A stretch of 64,000 nucleotides of DNA from Eretmocerus hayati (lineage: Eukaryota > Arthropoda > Insecta > Hymenoptera > Aphelinidae): positions 98,244,501 through 98,308,500 of the forward strand of contig CM056743.1 of assembly GCA_029851415.1 (NCBI GenBank), read 5' to 3'. The position numbers and the translations under genes are program-made. The notes beneath the pieces were generated by a model that made no database searches, had not been told where the DNA came from, and worked only from the letters and a program-made list of their open reading frames with translations. Positions 44,039-54,764 of this stretch are shown here, one piece after another (the first letter of the stretch is position 1; every line of letters begins with the position of its first letter).

Positions 44039-44926
44039 TTTTCTGCGCATGCACACAAATTTCGACTTTCGGGACTATTTCTAACGGGAAGCTGACGTAA
44101 TTTCCTTTAAAATGACCCCTCTCAAAAGTCGATTTGATGCATTGGAACTCGAGATCTAGCTGGTATAAGGAATGAGATTATCCAAGGTACCAAATCCGTG
44201 AATCCGGGGCCTCTTCAATGGCCCCCACTAAACGCGGATTGGGAGTCGGAGTGTTCCAGAGATGTGAGCATGTGTTTTTCATGTATTTTTTGTCGTAGAA
44301 ACCGATTATGTTTCCAGTCTCGTCCCCAATCTCGAAGATTTTTTAGTAGACTCAAAAAACTGAACCGAAAGTAATGAGTCGTTTTCAGGCTTTTAACATA
44401 CATCTGCTATGCATGTGAGATCATCGGTCGATTCGAGTCAGGTTTTTAGTGAACTGAACTATGTTCTCCCACGTATTCTGACTGGTTGGGAACATGGTTC
44501 AGTTCACTGAAAATCCGACTCGAATCGACCGATGATCTCACATGCATATCAGATTTATGTTAAAAGTCTAAAAACGACTCATTACATTCGGTTCAGTTTT
44601 TTGAGTCTACTGACAAATCTTTGAGATTGGGGACGAAACTGACCACATATTTGGTTTCTACGTGAAAAATACATGACAACATATGTTCACATCTCTGGAA
44701 CACTCCGACTCCAATTCCGCGTTTAGTAAGTTTAGTAAGGGCCATTGAAGAAGCCCCGGGGTTCACGGATTTGGTACCTTGGATATTTTCATTCCTCATA
44801 CCAGCTAGATCTCGAGTTCCAATGCATCAAATTGACTTTTGGAAGGGGTCATTCTAAAGAAAATAACGTCAGCTTTCCATCAAAAATAGTCCTGAAAGTC
44901 AAAATTTGTGCACACGCGCAGAAAAT
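44039..44926. mobile_element. 0.89-kb palindromic element
   Basis: Arms 44039-44470 and 44500-44926 are inverted copies (for instance ATCATCGGTCGATTCGAGTC-type sequence near the centre and GCATTGGAACTCGAGATCTA further out). It directly follows the end of the preceding palindrome. Non-coding. Confidence 0.8.
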
Positions 44927-45589
44927 GACACTTTTCCAACACCGGAAAGAATTGAATTTTAAACAATGGCTTATAAGTTGATGGGATCGCTTAGGTACAC
45001 TTCAAAACCAATTTTTCCTGGAAGAACACGAAATTTTACATCGATTATGTGATTTTCAAGAAAAAAAATGGCTTTTCGAGAAATTAACGTTTTAGTGAAA
45101 AACACCTTTTTAGCTCTGGGAGGCCCATTACTTGCCAAAAATATTTTTTCGATAGCGTTTCCGATAGGTTTCTTAATGACCTTCCTGATGCCGCAACCCA
45201 CGAGTCGATAGCCATCGAAGAACTCGGGATTTTTGCATTTTACTGAATGAAAAAGCACCATTTTTGACACGATGAATTTCGGCTTCCTTCACGGATATGC
45301 GTGCACCGGAGGGATGAAAATTTTTTTGGACCCCATAGGTGGTCAAAAGTTCCTATTTTGGGCCATAGAATCGAATGAAAAAGGTTAGAAAAAAATTTGA
45401 GAGATGACCCCTTTCCGTAGATCGCTTTCGCGTGGAAGCCATCATATAGAATTTTTTTGACATTTTGATTCAATGGAATGTTTTCACGGAATTCTCTCAA
45501 TCGGGGCTATAAATTGGGAGATCAGAGATATGTTATAATATGGTACTCATTCAGTTTGGAAAATACAATACTTATTACATTTATAACCC

Positions 45590-47050
45590 AATCGGTCATC
45601 CACCACATCCACCACGGATCACATCACACTCCCAGCCATGAAGCACATCTCATCAATTAACGTTCCCATCATCTCTCGGTTTTTCATTTTTGACATTCCA
45701 TACCAGTGATTCACCGCATTCACCGATACACAAACAGCCATCACACAATCTCATCTCAAACACAGAACTATCTCATCCCATCACTTTTCTTTTGTATCAT
45801 CCAACCACTAACATTCATTCATCGCATTCGCCAACCTCACATCCCTCAACACATCACTTCATAAGCCAATGATCGCCTACTTGGAGACGAGATTCCTGCG
45901 CAGAGTCTGCGTACGAATTCGTCTCCAAGTAGGAGGGTGAGGCGATCATTCCTTTATTTCCATTTACCCTAGTAATCCCATCGTTCATTCATCGCATCCA
46001 CCGCGAATCACACCGTTGTGAGTGGCTACTCTTTCAACAATCAAACACATCTCACCAACTACGTTATCATCTCCTCATAACTCTTTACTTTGATCATTCC
46101 GTCACTCTTCATTCATGAATCACATCACCAACACACATACAACCATCACTCTCCCTACATTTTTATCATCTCTTAACTCATTATTCTTAATCACATTCAC
46201 CATGACACATTCAAATACGAAACGATATCATCCCATCACACTGCGTTCTGATTATCTCTCCACTTACATCCATTGATTCCATTCACCAAACTCTCAACCA
46301 TCAACACATCACATCATGAGCCAATGGTCGCCTAATTGGAGACGAGTTTTTCGCGCGGGGTCTGCGTAGAAATTTGTCTCCAAGTAGGAGTGCGAAGCAA
46401 TCATTTCTTCCATTCCATCTCCCCTCGTAATTCCATCGTTTATTCATCACATCGACCATGCGTCACACCACACGTCCTACAATCAAGCACATATTATCAA
46501 TTTACGCCTTAATATTCTCATAATTCTCCATTTTTATCATTCCACCACTTATCATTCATTCACCGCATTTATTAATATACATACAACCATCAGACAATCT
46601 CATCTCATCTTCCTACATTTTCCATCACTCATCATTCATTCATCGCTTCCGCGAACACACATTCAAACACCAGACAGTCTCATCCCATCACTTTACATGA
46701 TTATCATCCCGAGTTTTGACATTCGTTCATTGCATTCACCAACCTCACAGCCATCAACACATCACTCCATAAGAGACGAGTTTGTCGCGCAGAGACTGTG
46801 TACAGATTCGTCTCCAAGTAGGAGGGTGAGGCAGTCATTTCTCTCACACTCTAAACCATCAAGCCCATTATGTCATTATGTTAATCTTTGAGCATATTAT
46901 TCAAACACATACAATCTACGTTACCATCATCTCACAACTGTCTCTTTCCAACATTCCATCACTCTCCATTCATCACTCACGCATATTAATATTAAGGAAT
47001 TTTTCAACACTTTGCGTTCGACCATCTCGTAACTTTATATTAATTACTCA
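45590..47050. repeat. ~450-bp tandem repeat, about three units, each with a hairpin
   Basis: CATT/CATC-rich sequence in which a hairpin block occurs at about 45868-45950, 46323-46405 and 46771-46840, spaced about 450 bp. Flanking blocks (ATTCACCAACCTCAC, CATCAACACATCAC) repeat in register. The third hairpin is shortened. Confidence 0.8.
45868..45950. repeat. Hairpin block of the 450-bp repeat, unit 1
   Basis: CCTACTTGGAGACGA (45876-45890) pairs perfectly with TCGTCTCCAAGTAGG (45919-45933), and the outer AATGATCGCC pairs with GGCGATCATT across a small bulge. Confidence 0.85.
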
Positions 47051-47754
47051 ACATTCATTAATCGCATTCACCGACACGAAACGATATCATGAGAAGTGAA
47101 AAGTCATATGAAGAAAGAAACATTGTAAAAGTAGTGTAAAGTGAGAATCAAAAATGACCAGATAAAGAGTGAAGGTGTGAAATCAGAAAAAATTTTAAAG
47201 AATAATTGCAGCAAGAACCGAAGACGACAGATGCCGCACAGTCTTCGTTAGGCGCTTCAACACATCGGAGGGGATAAAGAGTGAACCAAGGACAACCGTG
47301 GAAGCCGGACGTCGACGAATCAACCAACTGAAAGAGTTATCTCAAGAACCGGCTTTGCAACGTGAAGAATGAATCGTGAAAAGTGGAAGTGAAACGTGAA
47401 AAGTGAAAAATATGACGTGAATAATTAAGACAAGTAAGTAAAGAGTGCATACTCAAATTTGAGCAAATTGAAAGAAAGTGATGTGGAATGAACATCGAAA
47501 ATGGACAGCGTCAAAGCACCCGGAGTAGAAGACGAGAGGACAGCGGAACAAAGGCGCAACAATGTTATGAAACCTATAAGAGACTTGGTAAGTGCTAAAT
47601 ATCAGTAATTCACATAGAAACTGTGAAATTAATACATAATATTCAGTGCTAAATGTGTAGTTGGTAAATACTGGGGAATGTGTGAGAATTAATGCGAAAC
47701 GTTGAATGGGAGTTCGTGTAGTATGTTTTGCGTGGAGTGGGATGAAATGATGGT
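47051..47754. other. Stretch without recognisable genes
   Basis: Contains repeated GTGAAAAGTG-type words at 47340-47420. No coding or RNA gene features are seen. Confidence 0.35.
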
Positions 47755-49460
47755 ATAGTATATTACGCAACAAGTGCGAGAAGGTCAATTTTCGCACAAG
47801 TTGCCAAACGAGTGCGAGAAGTTTCGAAGTGTGCGTGAATGTTACTTCTCGCGCGAGTTGGCAACGTGTGCGGAAACTTCTCGCACGTGTTGCGTATACT
47901 ATTTTTTGATCGTCTGTGCGCTAATGTGTCATTTGCACACTGCTCTTCGCTTTTCATTTGCTCACAGATGATCAAAATAGTATTTTTGTTATTCTGTGCG
48001 CAAAAATGGCCATTTAGACGCAAGTGTGCGTGTGCAAATAGCGAATTTGCACATTATTTCGACACAACTGTGTGCAAATATTTTTTCACGCAGTGCGCAA
48101 ATGAGGCATCAGTGCGCAAATACTCGTTTGCGCACTGCGTAAACGAAGAACAGTGTGCAAATGGGGCATTTGCGCACTGAGCAAATTTCGTTTGCGCACT
48201 GGACTTGAGTTGTTTTCTGATCACTCTATACCATCATCATCATCATACATAATTGTGAAAAATATCTAACTTCGATCTTTCGAGCACCAGCGACAGTTTT
48301 GAGCAACGTGGTAACATACTATATGGGCGATAGAGTTTTTTCTGATACATTTCTCAGAATTTTTTTCAGTCGGGGGGCTCCGCCCCCGAACCCCCCGGCG
48401 GGGCTCCGCTCCTGGACCCCCTCCTCCGCCCTCCTGTGACCCCGTCATGCCATGTTCCTCTGAATGCTTAAGATGCATTGATCATTCGTTGTAGGTGATG
48501 CTTCGGTCACTCCTCGCTACTGTCAAAATTTTTCAGAAAGTCGTCATGGATCCCAAGTAGTTCAAATGAAAATGGTTCATAATTTGTTTGAGGAGGAAAA
48601 AGGACTCGGAAAGTTCGTACACACCAATGTGAAAAAGGAACAAAGTCCGTCAACTCTCGAGACGACGCCCAAGTTTCACAGCATCCCCTAATTTTTTGAT
48701 GTGTTTTAGGAGGTGGGTTACATTTTTGCTCACAGAAATAACAAAAAATATCGTAAGCAACTCGGGCGCCGACATTTGCGCACTCGTCCCCGCAACTCGT
48801 GTGCAAACGTTCCATTTGCGCACAGTTTCGTCGTTCACGCAGTGCGCAAATGAGCCATTTGCACACTGCGTAAACGATGAAACTGTGCGTAAATGAGGCG
48901 TTTGCTCACTCGTTGCGGTGACTCGTGCGCAAATATCTGTTGGCGCCCTTGTTGCTTAATATACTATTTTGATCTTCTGTGAGCAAATAAAAAGCGAAAA
49001 ACAGTGTGCAAATGACTCATTTGCGCACAGACGACCAAAAACCATAGTATGATACTCGGGCGCAATGGTTTTCGCTTTCTCGTGACTGTTTAGACCCTCG
49101 CCTGCGGCTCGGTCCTAAAAAAGTCTCTCGAAGTGCGAAAACCATCGTTTGCGCCCTTGTATCATATTATACTATTTTGCAACTGTGCGCGAAGTTGTAA
49201 TTGAATACACCACTGTCCGAGCAAGATTATCTTGAAATCGAAGTTTTCAAGAAAGGCCAAATTCAGAGGGATGACGTGACATCATATTTTGGAACTGTGC
49301 GTGAATGAAGATGCTTTAGAGCGAGAAGTTACATTCACGTACACTCCACCAGTGCGTGAATGAAAAACTGTGCGAGAAGTCATTCACGCATTACTTCTCG
49401 CACTGTAAATAATGAAGAGAAATCTCATTTTCTCACAACTTCGCGCACACAGTTGCAAAA
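47755..49460. repeat. Motif-repeat region built from GCGCAAATG / CATTTGCGC and GCGAGAAGT words
   Basis: Many copies in both orientations of TGCGCAAATG..CATTTGCGCA and CTTCTCGC..GCGAGAAG words, plus a repeated ATAGTAT/GATCAAAATAGTAT motif. A GC-rich block (GGGGCTCCGCCCCCGAACCC) sits at about 48372-48440. ORFs across this region are by-products of the repeats. Confidence 0.65.
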
Positions 49461-49481
49461 TAGTATATTTCGCACCGAGTT

Positions 49482-49572
49482 TATGAGGTTGTAGCTCGCT
49501 TCTGAGCGATTGGTTTTCGGCCCGAGCCGGAGGCGAGGGTTGAAATGATCGCTCGGAAGAGGGGAACCTCAT
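49482..49572 (+). repeat. ~90-bp palindromic repeat, copy 3
   Basis: Same family as 25518-25608 and 29840-29929, with TATGAGGTTGTAGCTCGCTT at its left end. A shorter fragment of the same core (CCCTCGCCTGCGGCTCGG) is at about 49093-49110. Confidence 0.65.
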
Positions 49573-49652
49573 GTTCGAGGCGCGAAAGTTTTTTTTCGCA
49601 ATTTTGTAGGCACCCAAACATCGGAAAATTGCCATAAAAAATTTCAAATTTT

Positions 49653-50440
49653 TACCGTATTTACCCGTGTAAAAGACGCACCTATAGATAAGACGCACCC
49701 CACTTCTTGGGGGGAAAAATCGGAAAATAATAAGAACCTGTAGATGAGACGCACCCATAGATAAGACACACCCCGGTTTACTAGGGCTCGGAGTGAAAAA
49801 TTTCAGATGAAACCGGGCAAATGAAGGACAATAGAGATTCATTCGATACATCACAATGCATTCATTGTCCACTCTTTAACATTGAGAGAGCTTCTCTTTT
49901 TCATTACGCCACCTCCTGACACAAACTTCAGAAACTTTGTTTATTCTGCCAGCCTCTCGATTTCCAACAGCTTCAGCTTGTCGCACAACCTTTAGTTTGA
50001 AAGCACTTGTATATGAATTTCTCGTTTTGAGCTCCATATTTGTAATCTCGCTCAGCTGTTGAGCTACTGAGATTCGACAGTGTACTGATGTTATCGAATG
50101 TTGATGAAATTTTGAATATCATATTCATTCGCGATGTGGCAATGCTGTTATGACGACCACTTAGCTTTCGATGTAATTGAAATACGTACACAAAATCACA
50201 CAACTCCGCGTACATTCACGCGTGTTTACGATTGTGAACAATTTCAATAATATGCAGCTGAGTATGGTGGTATTCTATACGTTTCTGGTGCGTCTTATAC
50301 ACGAGTGCTGCCAACAAATTTTCCGCACAGAAAATATTAAGCACCTATAGATAAGACGCACCCATAGATAAGACGCACCCCTGTTTTGGAGTGCTCAAAA
50401 CTGATTTTTTGGTGCGTCTTTTACACGGGTAAATACGGTA
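49653..50440. mobile_element. 788-bp TIR element with perfect 30-bp ends and probable TA target duplication
   Basis: Ends TACCGTATTTACCCGTGTAA plus ten further bases are exactly mirrored at 50411-50440. Inside, the word ATAGATAAGACGCACCC recurs near both ends (about 49686, 49750, 50345, 50362). No transposase is encoded. The TA at both outer ends suggests mariner-type insertion. Confidence 0.85.
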
Positions 50441-50836
50441 ATTGAGTCAAATTCCATTTTCTTCCGGTGAATAAAATGATGATAAAAATTTCCTCAACCC
50501 CATCAACTCCCTATCCTCCCTCATCCCGCATTTTATTGACAAAGACAGAACTAACTCGGACTGAACAGACTCACGACCAGATCAGGTGATGGAGCCACTT
50601 TCCTGCGCCTGTTTGACATACATAGTAATGTCCACGGACGAAGTTTATGTACGATACGCAGGTGTTTGAGGGAATTTGGTGAATTCTAATGCAAAGAAAG
50701 GAGTCTGACGCACCGACGAACTTTAGACAGTGGACTCAAACAATGAGTACAACGTGAGTGACCAACATGCTCTGGATCTCGGGAGAGAGCCAGTAGTCAA
50801 AATTTATCATAAGGGATGGGTACCTCGATAGAGGTG

Positions 50837-51346
50837 CACGTAATATTCTTGGATCGATGTAAGGATCAGAATGTGCGGATCGATGGGGGTTGCTTCATTC
50901 GGCCATATTTCACGTATACGAGAGGACTTCAGCTCTCGTAACGCGAAAGTTTAGATCGAATATAGGATCAAATTTTATCCCTGCATACCAAGTGAACTTC
51001 AGCACTTTAGCATGTCGAAATAAAATTCGATAGGGGATATAAAATTTTTTGAATAGTTTTCCACACGTGGCTCAGGTATAGATTAGGACTTCAGCCCATC
51101 CATCCCAGGCACACGAGTGGATCTTTTGGGGGTTGAGTTAACCCAGAGATGAGGTATGGACTTCAGCACAGTCCCATCTCCAGATAAGAGTCAACGATTT
51201 TGCCTTCACCTAAGTGCCTGTGCACGAGAAGGGACTTCAGACTCCACGAACACAGGTTACCCAGGTCGCATAGTCAAATCAGACTTTCATCCTAAGTTCG
51301 ACGGGACTTCAGCCTTCGATTCACAAGATGATCGTCTTGGAGCTTC
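50837..51346 (+). ncRNA. Candidate structured RNA: tandem ~70-nt hairpins with conserved 8-nt loop
   Basis: Loops GACTTCAG (or AACTTCAG) lie at 50925-50932, 50995-51002, 51087-51094, 51159-51166, 51233-51240 and 51305-51312, spaced about 70-92 bp. In each case the sequences on the two sides are complementary over ~20-30 nt with mismatches. The clearest is TACGAGAG-loop-CTCTCGTA (50917-50940). Others: AATTTTAT-type arms around the second loop, GAGATG/CATCTC around the fourth, CCTGTG/CACAGG around the fifth, TCGA/TCGA around the sixth. A seventh, diverged unit has loop GATGTAAG at 50856-50863. Stem sequences differ between units while pairing is kept. Whether it is transcribed, and on which strand, is unknown. 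No protein reading is convincing. Confidence 0.5.
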
Positions 51347-51437
51347 ATCGAGCAGTACTCAGTAAAACACATATATGTATATTCAACCAAGAAGCATTCA
51401 TTCCAGCTTTCAATCCAGCCATGTATATATATTGAAT

Positions 51438-51538
51438 AGCCAGAGGACTTCGTCTCGATAGAGCTCTTGGAATTTCGACTAAGCACAAGGTCCCCGCAAT
51501 GGGCTAATGAGCTTCTATTTGTACTCAGTCCTCTGGCT
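51438..51538 (+). other. 12-bp perfect stem closing a 77-nt loop
   Basis: AGCCAGAGGACT (51438-51449) and its complement (51527-51538). It follows the hairpin array and contains another GGACTTC word, so it may be a related or terminal structure. Confidence 0.45.
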
Positions 51539-53050
51539 TCACAGTGTATCTATGTCGTATGAAGATATTCTAGTAGATGATGGAACGTTCGAAAAACACA
51601 TATCCCGTGAAAAATCAGGTTTTAATCAATGATATTCACATGATCCATTCACATCATTGGATTCTATATCCCAAAATCGATTAAATCCAATGCATAAATC
51701 GAACAAAATCGTTTCCATTCTATCGTAATGAACAAAAAGATAATTCTCTGGAATGTTCTAGAAAAAACGTGGCTATTCATCTATGCTCGGAAATCAAAGA
51801 AAATTAATCAAAATTTTTAGTACTTTTGCTCACTACTCCAATGTAATCATATGAATTTTCACATAAAAAAGCCAAAAGTTGTAAAACTCAATTTTACAAG
51901 GATATTATTTACAATATTTACAAGGTGCCTAATTTTGCAATTATTTTCAAATATCAAAGAAAATCTCACGTATAATTAAATTTTTTAGAAATCTAACGAG
52001 TGCAATCGATTAAAAAAGTTGGGAGAAAACGTTATTGTATGTTTCTTATCGCAAAAATTAGATTGTAAAATAAAATAAGAATAGAAAATCAATTGTTTTC
52101 AAAAAAAGCTTATATGTACAGGAAAGCTCAGAAAATAAGCTTCATGATGGTATAAAGGAGTTTCTCATTTCATACAGTCTTATATGAAAAATTCCTCATA
52201 GAAACTCGTGGAATTTTCCAAAATTCCTATGTGCTAGTACATATGTATGAGCACGCCCATGTGGAGTATTTACATTGCGCGTCAGTCAGAAGGCGTGAAG
52301 ATCGCTACAATACCGACCCAGAGGCGCGCGGAAATTTAAATACTAGATGAAAGCTAATAGAAAGTTATACCTTGAATTCTCAAGATAGAAACGGAAATTT
52401 TGGGGTTATGGCACTCACAACAAATCTATATTAATTTCCTGAAAATATAATCAAAATGTACTTTTTCTCTAATTTTAGTGATTTGGCAATCATGGGCTAT
52501 CAACTCATAAGGAAATCTAATAATTTCCCCCCAGAAAAAATCAGTCAGAAAAAATATGATGCCTTTTTTCAACAGAAATATATTTTTGTTCAAATACAGG
52601 AGATCAAGTGATTTTTCAGGTGAAATCAATCGCTAAAGATTTTTCAGATGAGGTTGTCCTTCCAGGGAAAAATTCCAGTATTTTTTACAGGTAAGGTTAG
52701 TCAATCTAGGGGAAAATCTAGTAATTCCGGACGATAAATGGTTACGCAGATTAATATTAAGGAATGTTCGTATCAGTAGCTTTGCTGCTACTCCGAAAAT
52801 GATGATTTTTTTGAGGATATGTCAGAACCTACACGTTTTGGGACCAGACTGACTATGGAATTGGATCCAGCGTTCACAAAAACTCGAAGTGAGAGCGAAA
52901 CAAAGTATGCTCCAATCACCAGCTCTAAGCTTTCTCGAAAAATCATGATGTTTTGAGAATGCCTTCAAAATTATGGGTTCTGGGGACTATTTTCGAATCC
53001 AGCAATCCCAGAACCATACAGGTAGTGAGGTTTGCGAGTCAGGACAGCAC
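51539..53050. other. AT-rich stretch without recognisable genes
   Basis: No ORF of interest, no RNA gene and no clear repeat seen. Confidence 0.35.
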
Positions 53051-53308
53051 TCATTTTCTTGGGCTGTGTGATCCATACCCACGCTTAATCTGAGATAGAT
53101 TGGGAACTGGCTGATATTTTTTGGGTACCGTAGACAAGAGTGGCTTTGAACTTAAGGGTGACTCTGTAACATTCTGGTACTCGCGATCATTCTGGATTGG
53201 CTCATTCGAGAGCATTCTGTGAGCACTCATTCTGCTAATGGGTCCAAAACCTCTCAGTTGAAGGCCTGCGAGATGCTGTGCAGTCAGCTGACCAGAAGTA
53301 AATACCAT
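53051..53308 (-). CDS. Possible exon or small ORF, unknown
   Basis: 85-codon frame (contains RGFGPISRMSAHRMLSNEPI and VPKKYQPVPNLSQIKRG) with candidate acceptors near its start and a GTATGG donor near its end. Composition looks protein-like, but no family is recognised. Confidence 0.22.
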   Translation of the reverse strand: MVFTSGQLTAQHLAGLQLRGFGPISRMSAHRMLSNEPIQNDREYQNVTESPLSSKPLLSTVPKKYQPVPNLSQIKRGYGSHSPRK

Positions 53309-53384
53309 AAAAACAATGTTACGGAGTTATTCCGGCGTCCAAAGTTATGCCGGTTAACGGTCATCATTTTCGCAAGGTTGAATT

Positions 53385-53850
53385 ATAGATGAATGAGTCA
53401 TTAGTGGTTGGATGTACGCAGTGACGGACAGGGAAATCGTCCCGCTCTTATTTAATAAATAATCGAATATGTCGGATGATTCATTGTTCTAGGATTTCTA
53501 TTTTATCCAAGTTCTATTGTTTCTATTCTCTACAGTGAAGTCCGTAGACGTACCATCATTTGAGCCAATCAAGTTATCGCTATTGTCGCTATGCGAATTT
53601 GATGATTCCCAGTGTCTGACATACTCATCCCAGGATACTTGTTTCTCCATTCATTCAGGATCATTTTCTATAATATCGCGTTTTGTTATGCAGATAGATT
53701 GTTGAGAGAGAAACTTACCGGGAATACATGGCCATACTTATAGGGATATTCTGGATCGATCGCAATCGCGATCAACGTTCCGAAAAATCAATTGGATGTC
53801 ATTGCTTCGCTGCGCCATCTTCCTCTCGATGCTTGAGTCGCTTGATTCTA
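53385..53850. mobile_element. Relic of the 15112-16500 foldback family
   Basis: Follows the same order of blocks as the left arm of that element: GTCATTAGTGGT, GCAGTGACGGACAGG, ATATGTCGGATGATTC, then ACATACTC and a GCGATCAACGTT-like block, ending with GCTGCGCCATCT...GAGTCGCTTG, the inverted centre. About 75% similar by eye, and single-armed. Confidence 0.6.
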
Positions 53851-54103
53851 TTCAAATCTCGCTGTTATCTTTCTCCGAATTGGGGCTCCTCCAATCTCAT
53901 TGAAAACGGTGAATTCCTTGTGTCTCATCCACTAATCATAGTGAATTTCCCAAAATCTAGATGCATGTCAACGTGAAACTACAAATAGCAGCAGTATTCT
54001 GTGTCTGCAATCTCGTCTGGCGAGAGGAGCCAGGATCACAACACAGGCAAACTCGATTGAAAGATCTGGGGCTATACAAAATTCTATTACAACTGCGACA
54101 TAC

Positions 54104-54244
54104 GGAGGATCTTCAATTATTCGATAAGTATGGATTTGTCCATCTCTCATACAGTCTCTGGACTCATCTTCCTCGATTTGAGCCTTATCGTTGATTTCCT
54201 GTTCATCCAGCGTTCCTTCACTGTTTCCTCTACTTGATTGGATC
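54104..54244 (-). CDS. Possible internal exon, unknown
   Basis: Acceptor CTGTAG, 141 nt of open hydrophilic acidic sequence (NSEGTLDEQEINDKAQIEED inside) and a consensus GTATGT donor. No family recognised and no partner exon with matching phase found nearby. Confidence 0.25.
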
Positions 54245-54764
54245 CTACAGGTTCTCATCACATGAGGGTATCACGTGGGGCCGGACTTGATTCGAATGGA
54301 TCCAAACTGAGGTGACGAAGGTTGTACTTCAATGAGAGATGGAAGAATTCGGGAGGGAGAGAGAGAGTGTGTGTGTGTATACTATTATTGGTACGAGCGG
54401 TCTAGCTGCTGCACGGCTCATCGTCGGCGACGACGCAAACAGTCTCACGAAACACGATCTGGGCGAGAGATAATCTTATGCTGAGAACGAGCTATATCGG
54501 GAAGTTGTCAGGAAGGGATTGTAGCTTTTGGATAGTAGAATCTGGATGCTTTTCCCCGGAGAAGCCTGCTAGACCAATACGCTGGTGGCTTGCTGTAGAG
54601 CGCGAAGAGGAAGAAAGAACGCAGTATTGGGCATTTAACTCAGAAGGGGAGCGATTGACGCAAATTTTCACAGGGAACAGAAATGTTGCATTTCCCAAAA
54701 CAAAATTTTAGTCTAGCCGATTTTTGCTTTCTCGAAGAGAAAGTATTGTATCCGTGCGGAAATT
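54245..54764. other. Stretch without recognised genes, with a short GA/GT microsatellite
   Basis: A compound GA/GT tract lies at about 54359-54381. A 77-codon plus-strand ORF at 54478-54711 (RWWLAVEREEEERTQYWAFN inside) has no known domain. Confidence 0.35.

Larger units (their letters stand above)
41289..45480. mobile_element. 4.2-kb foldback element whose interior holds two further palindromes
   Basis: Left arm about 41289-41640 and right arm about 45110-45480 are inverted copies (shared CTACGGAAAGGGGTCATCTC, ACGGATATGCGTGCACCGGA in complement, and ATAGGTTT blocks). Inner palindromes occupy 41828-44035 and 44039-44926. No transposase is visible. Confidence 0.75.

Noticed and set aside
50837..51346. 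miRNA cluster of conventional type
   Set aside because: The conserved part is the loop, not an arm, and stems differ completely between units; a small-RNA role remains possible but not of the usual paralogue-cluster kind.
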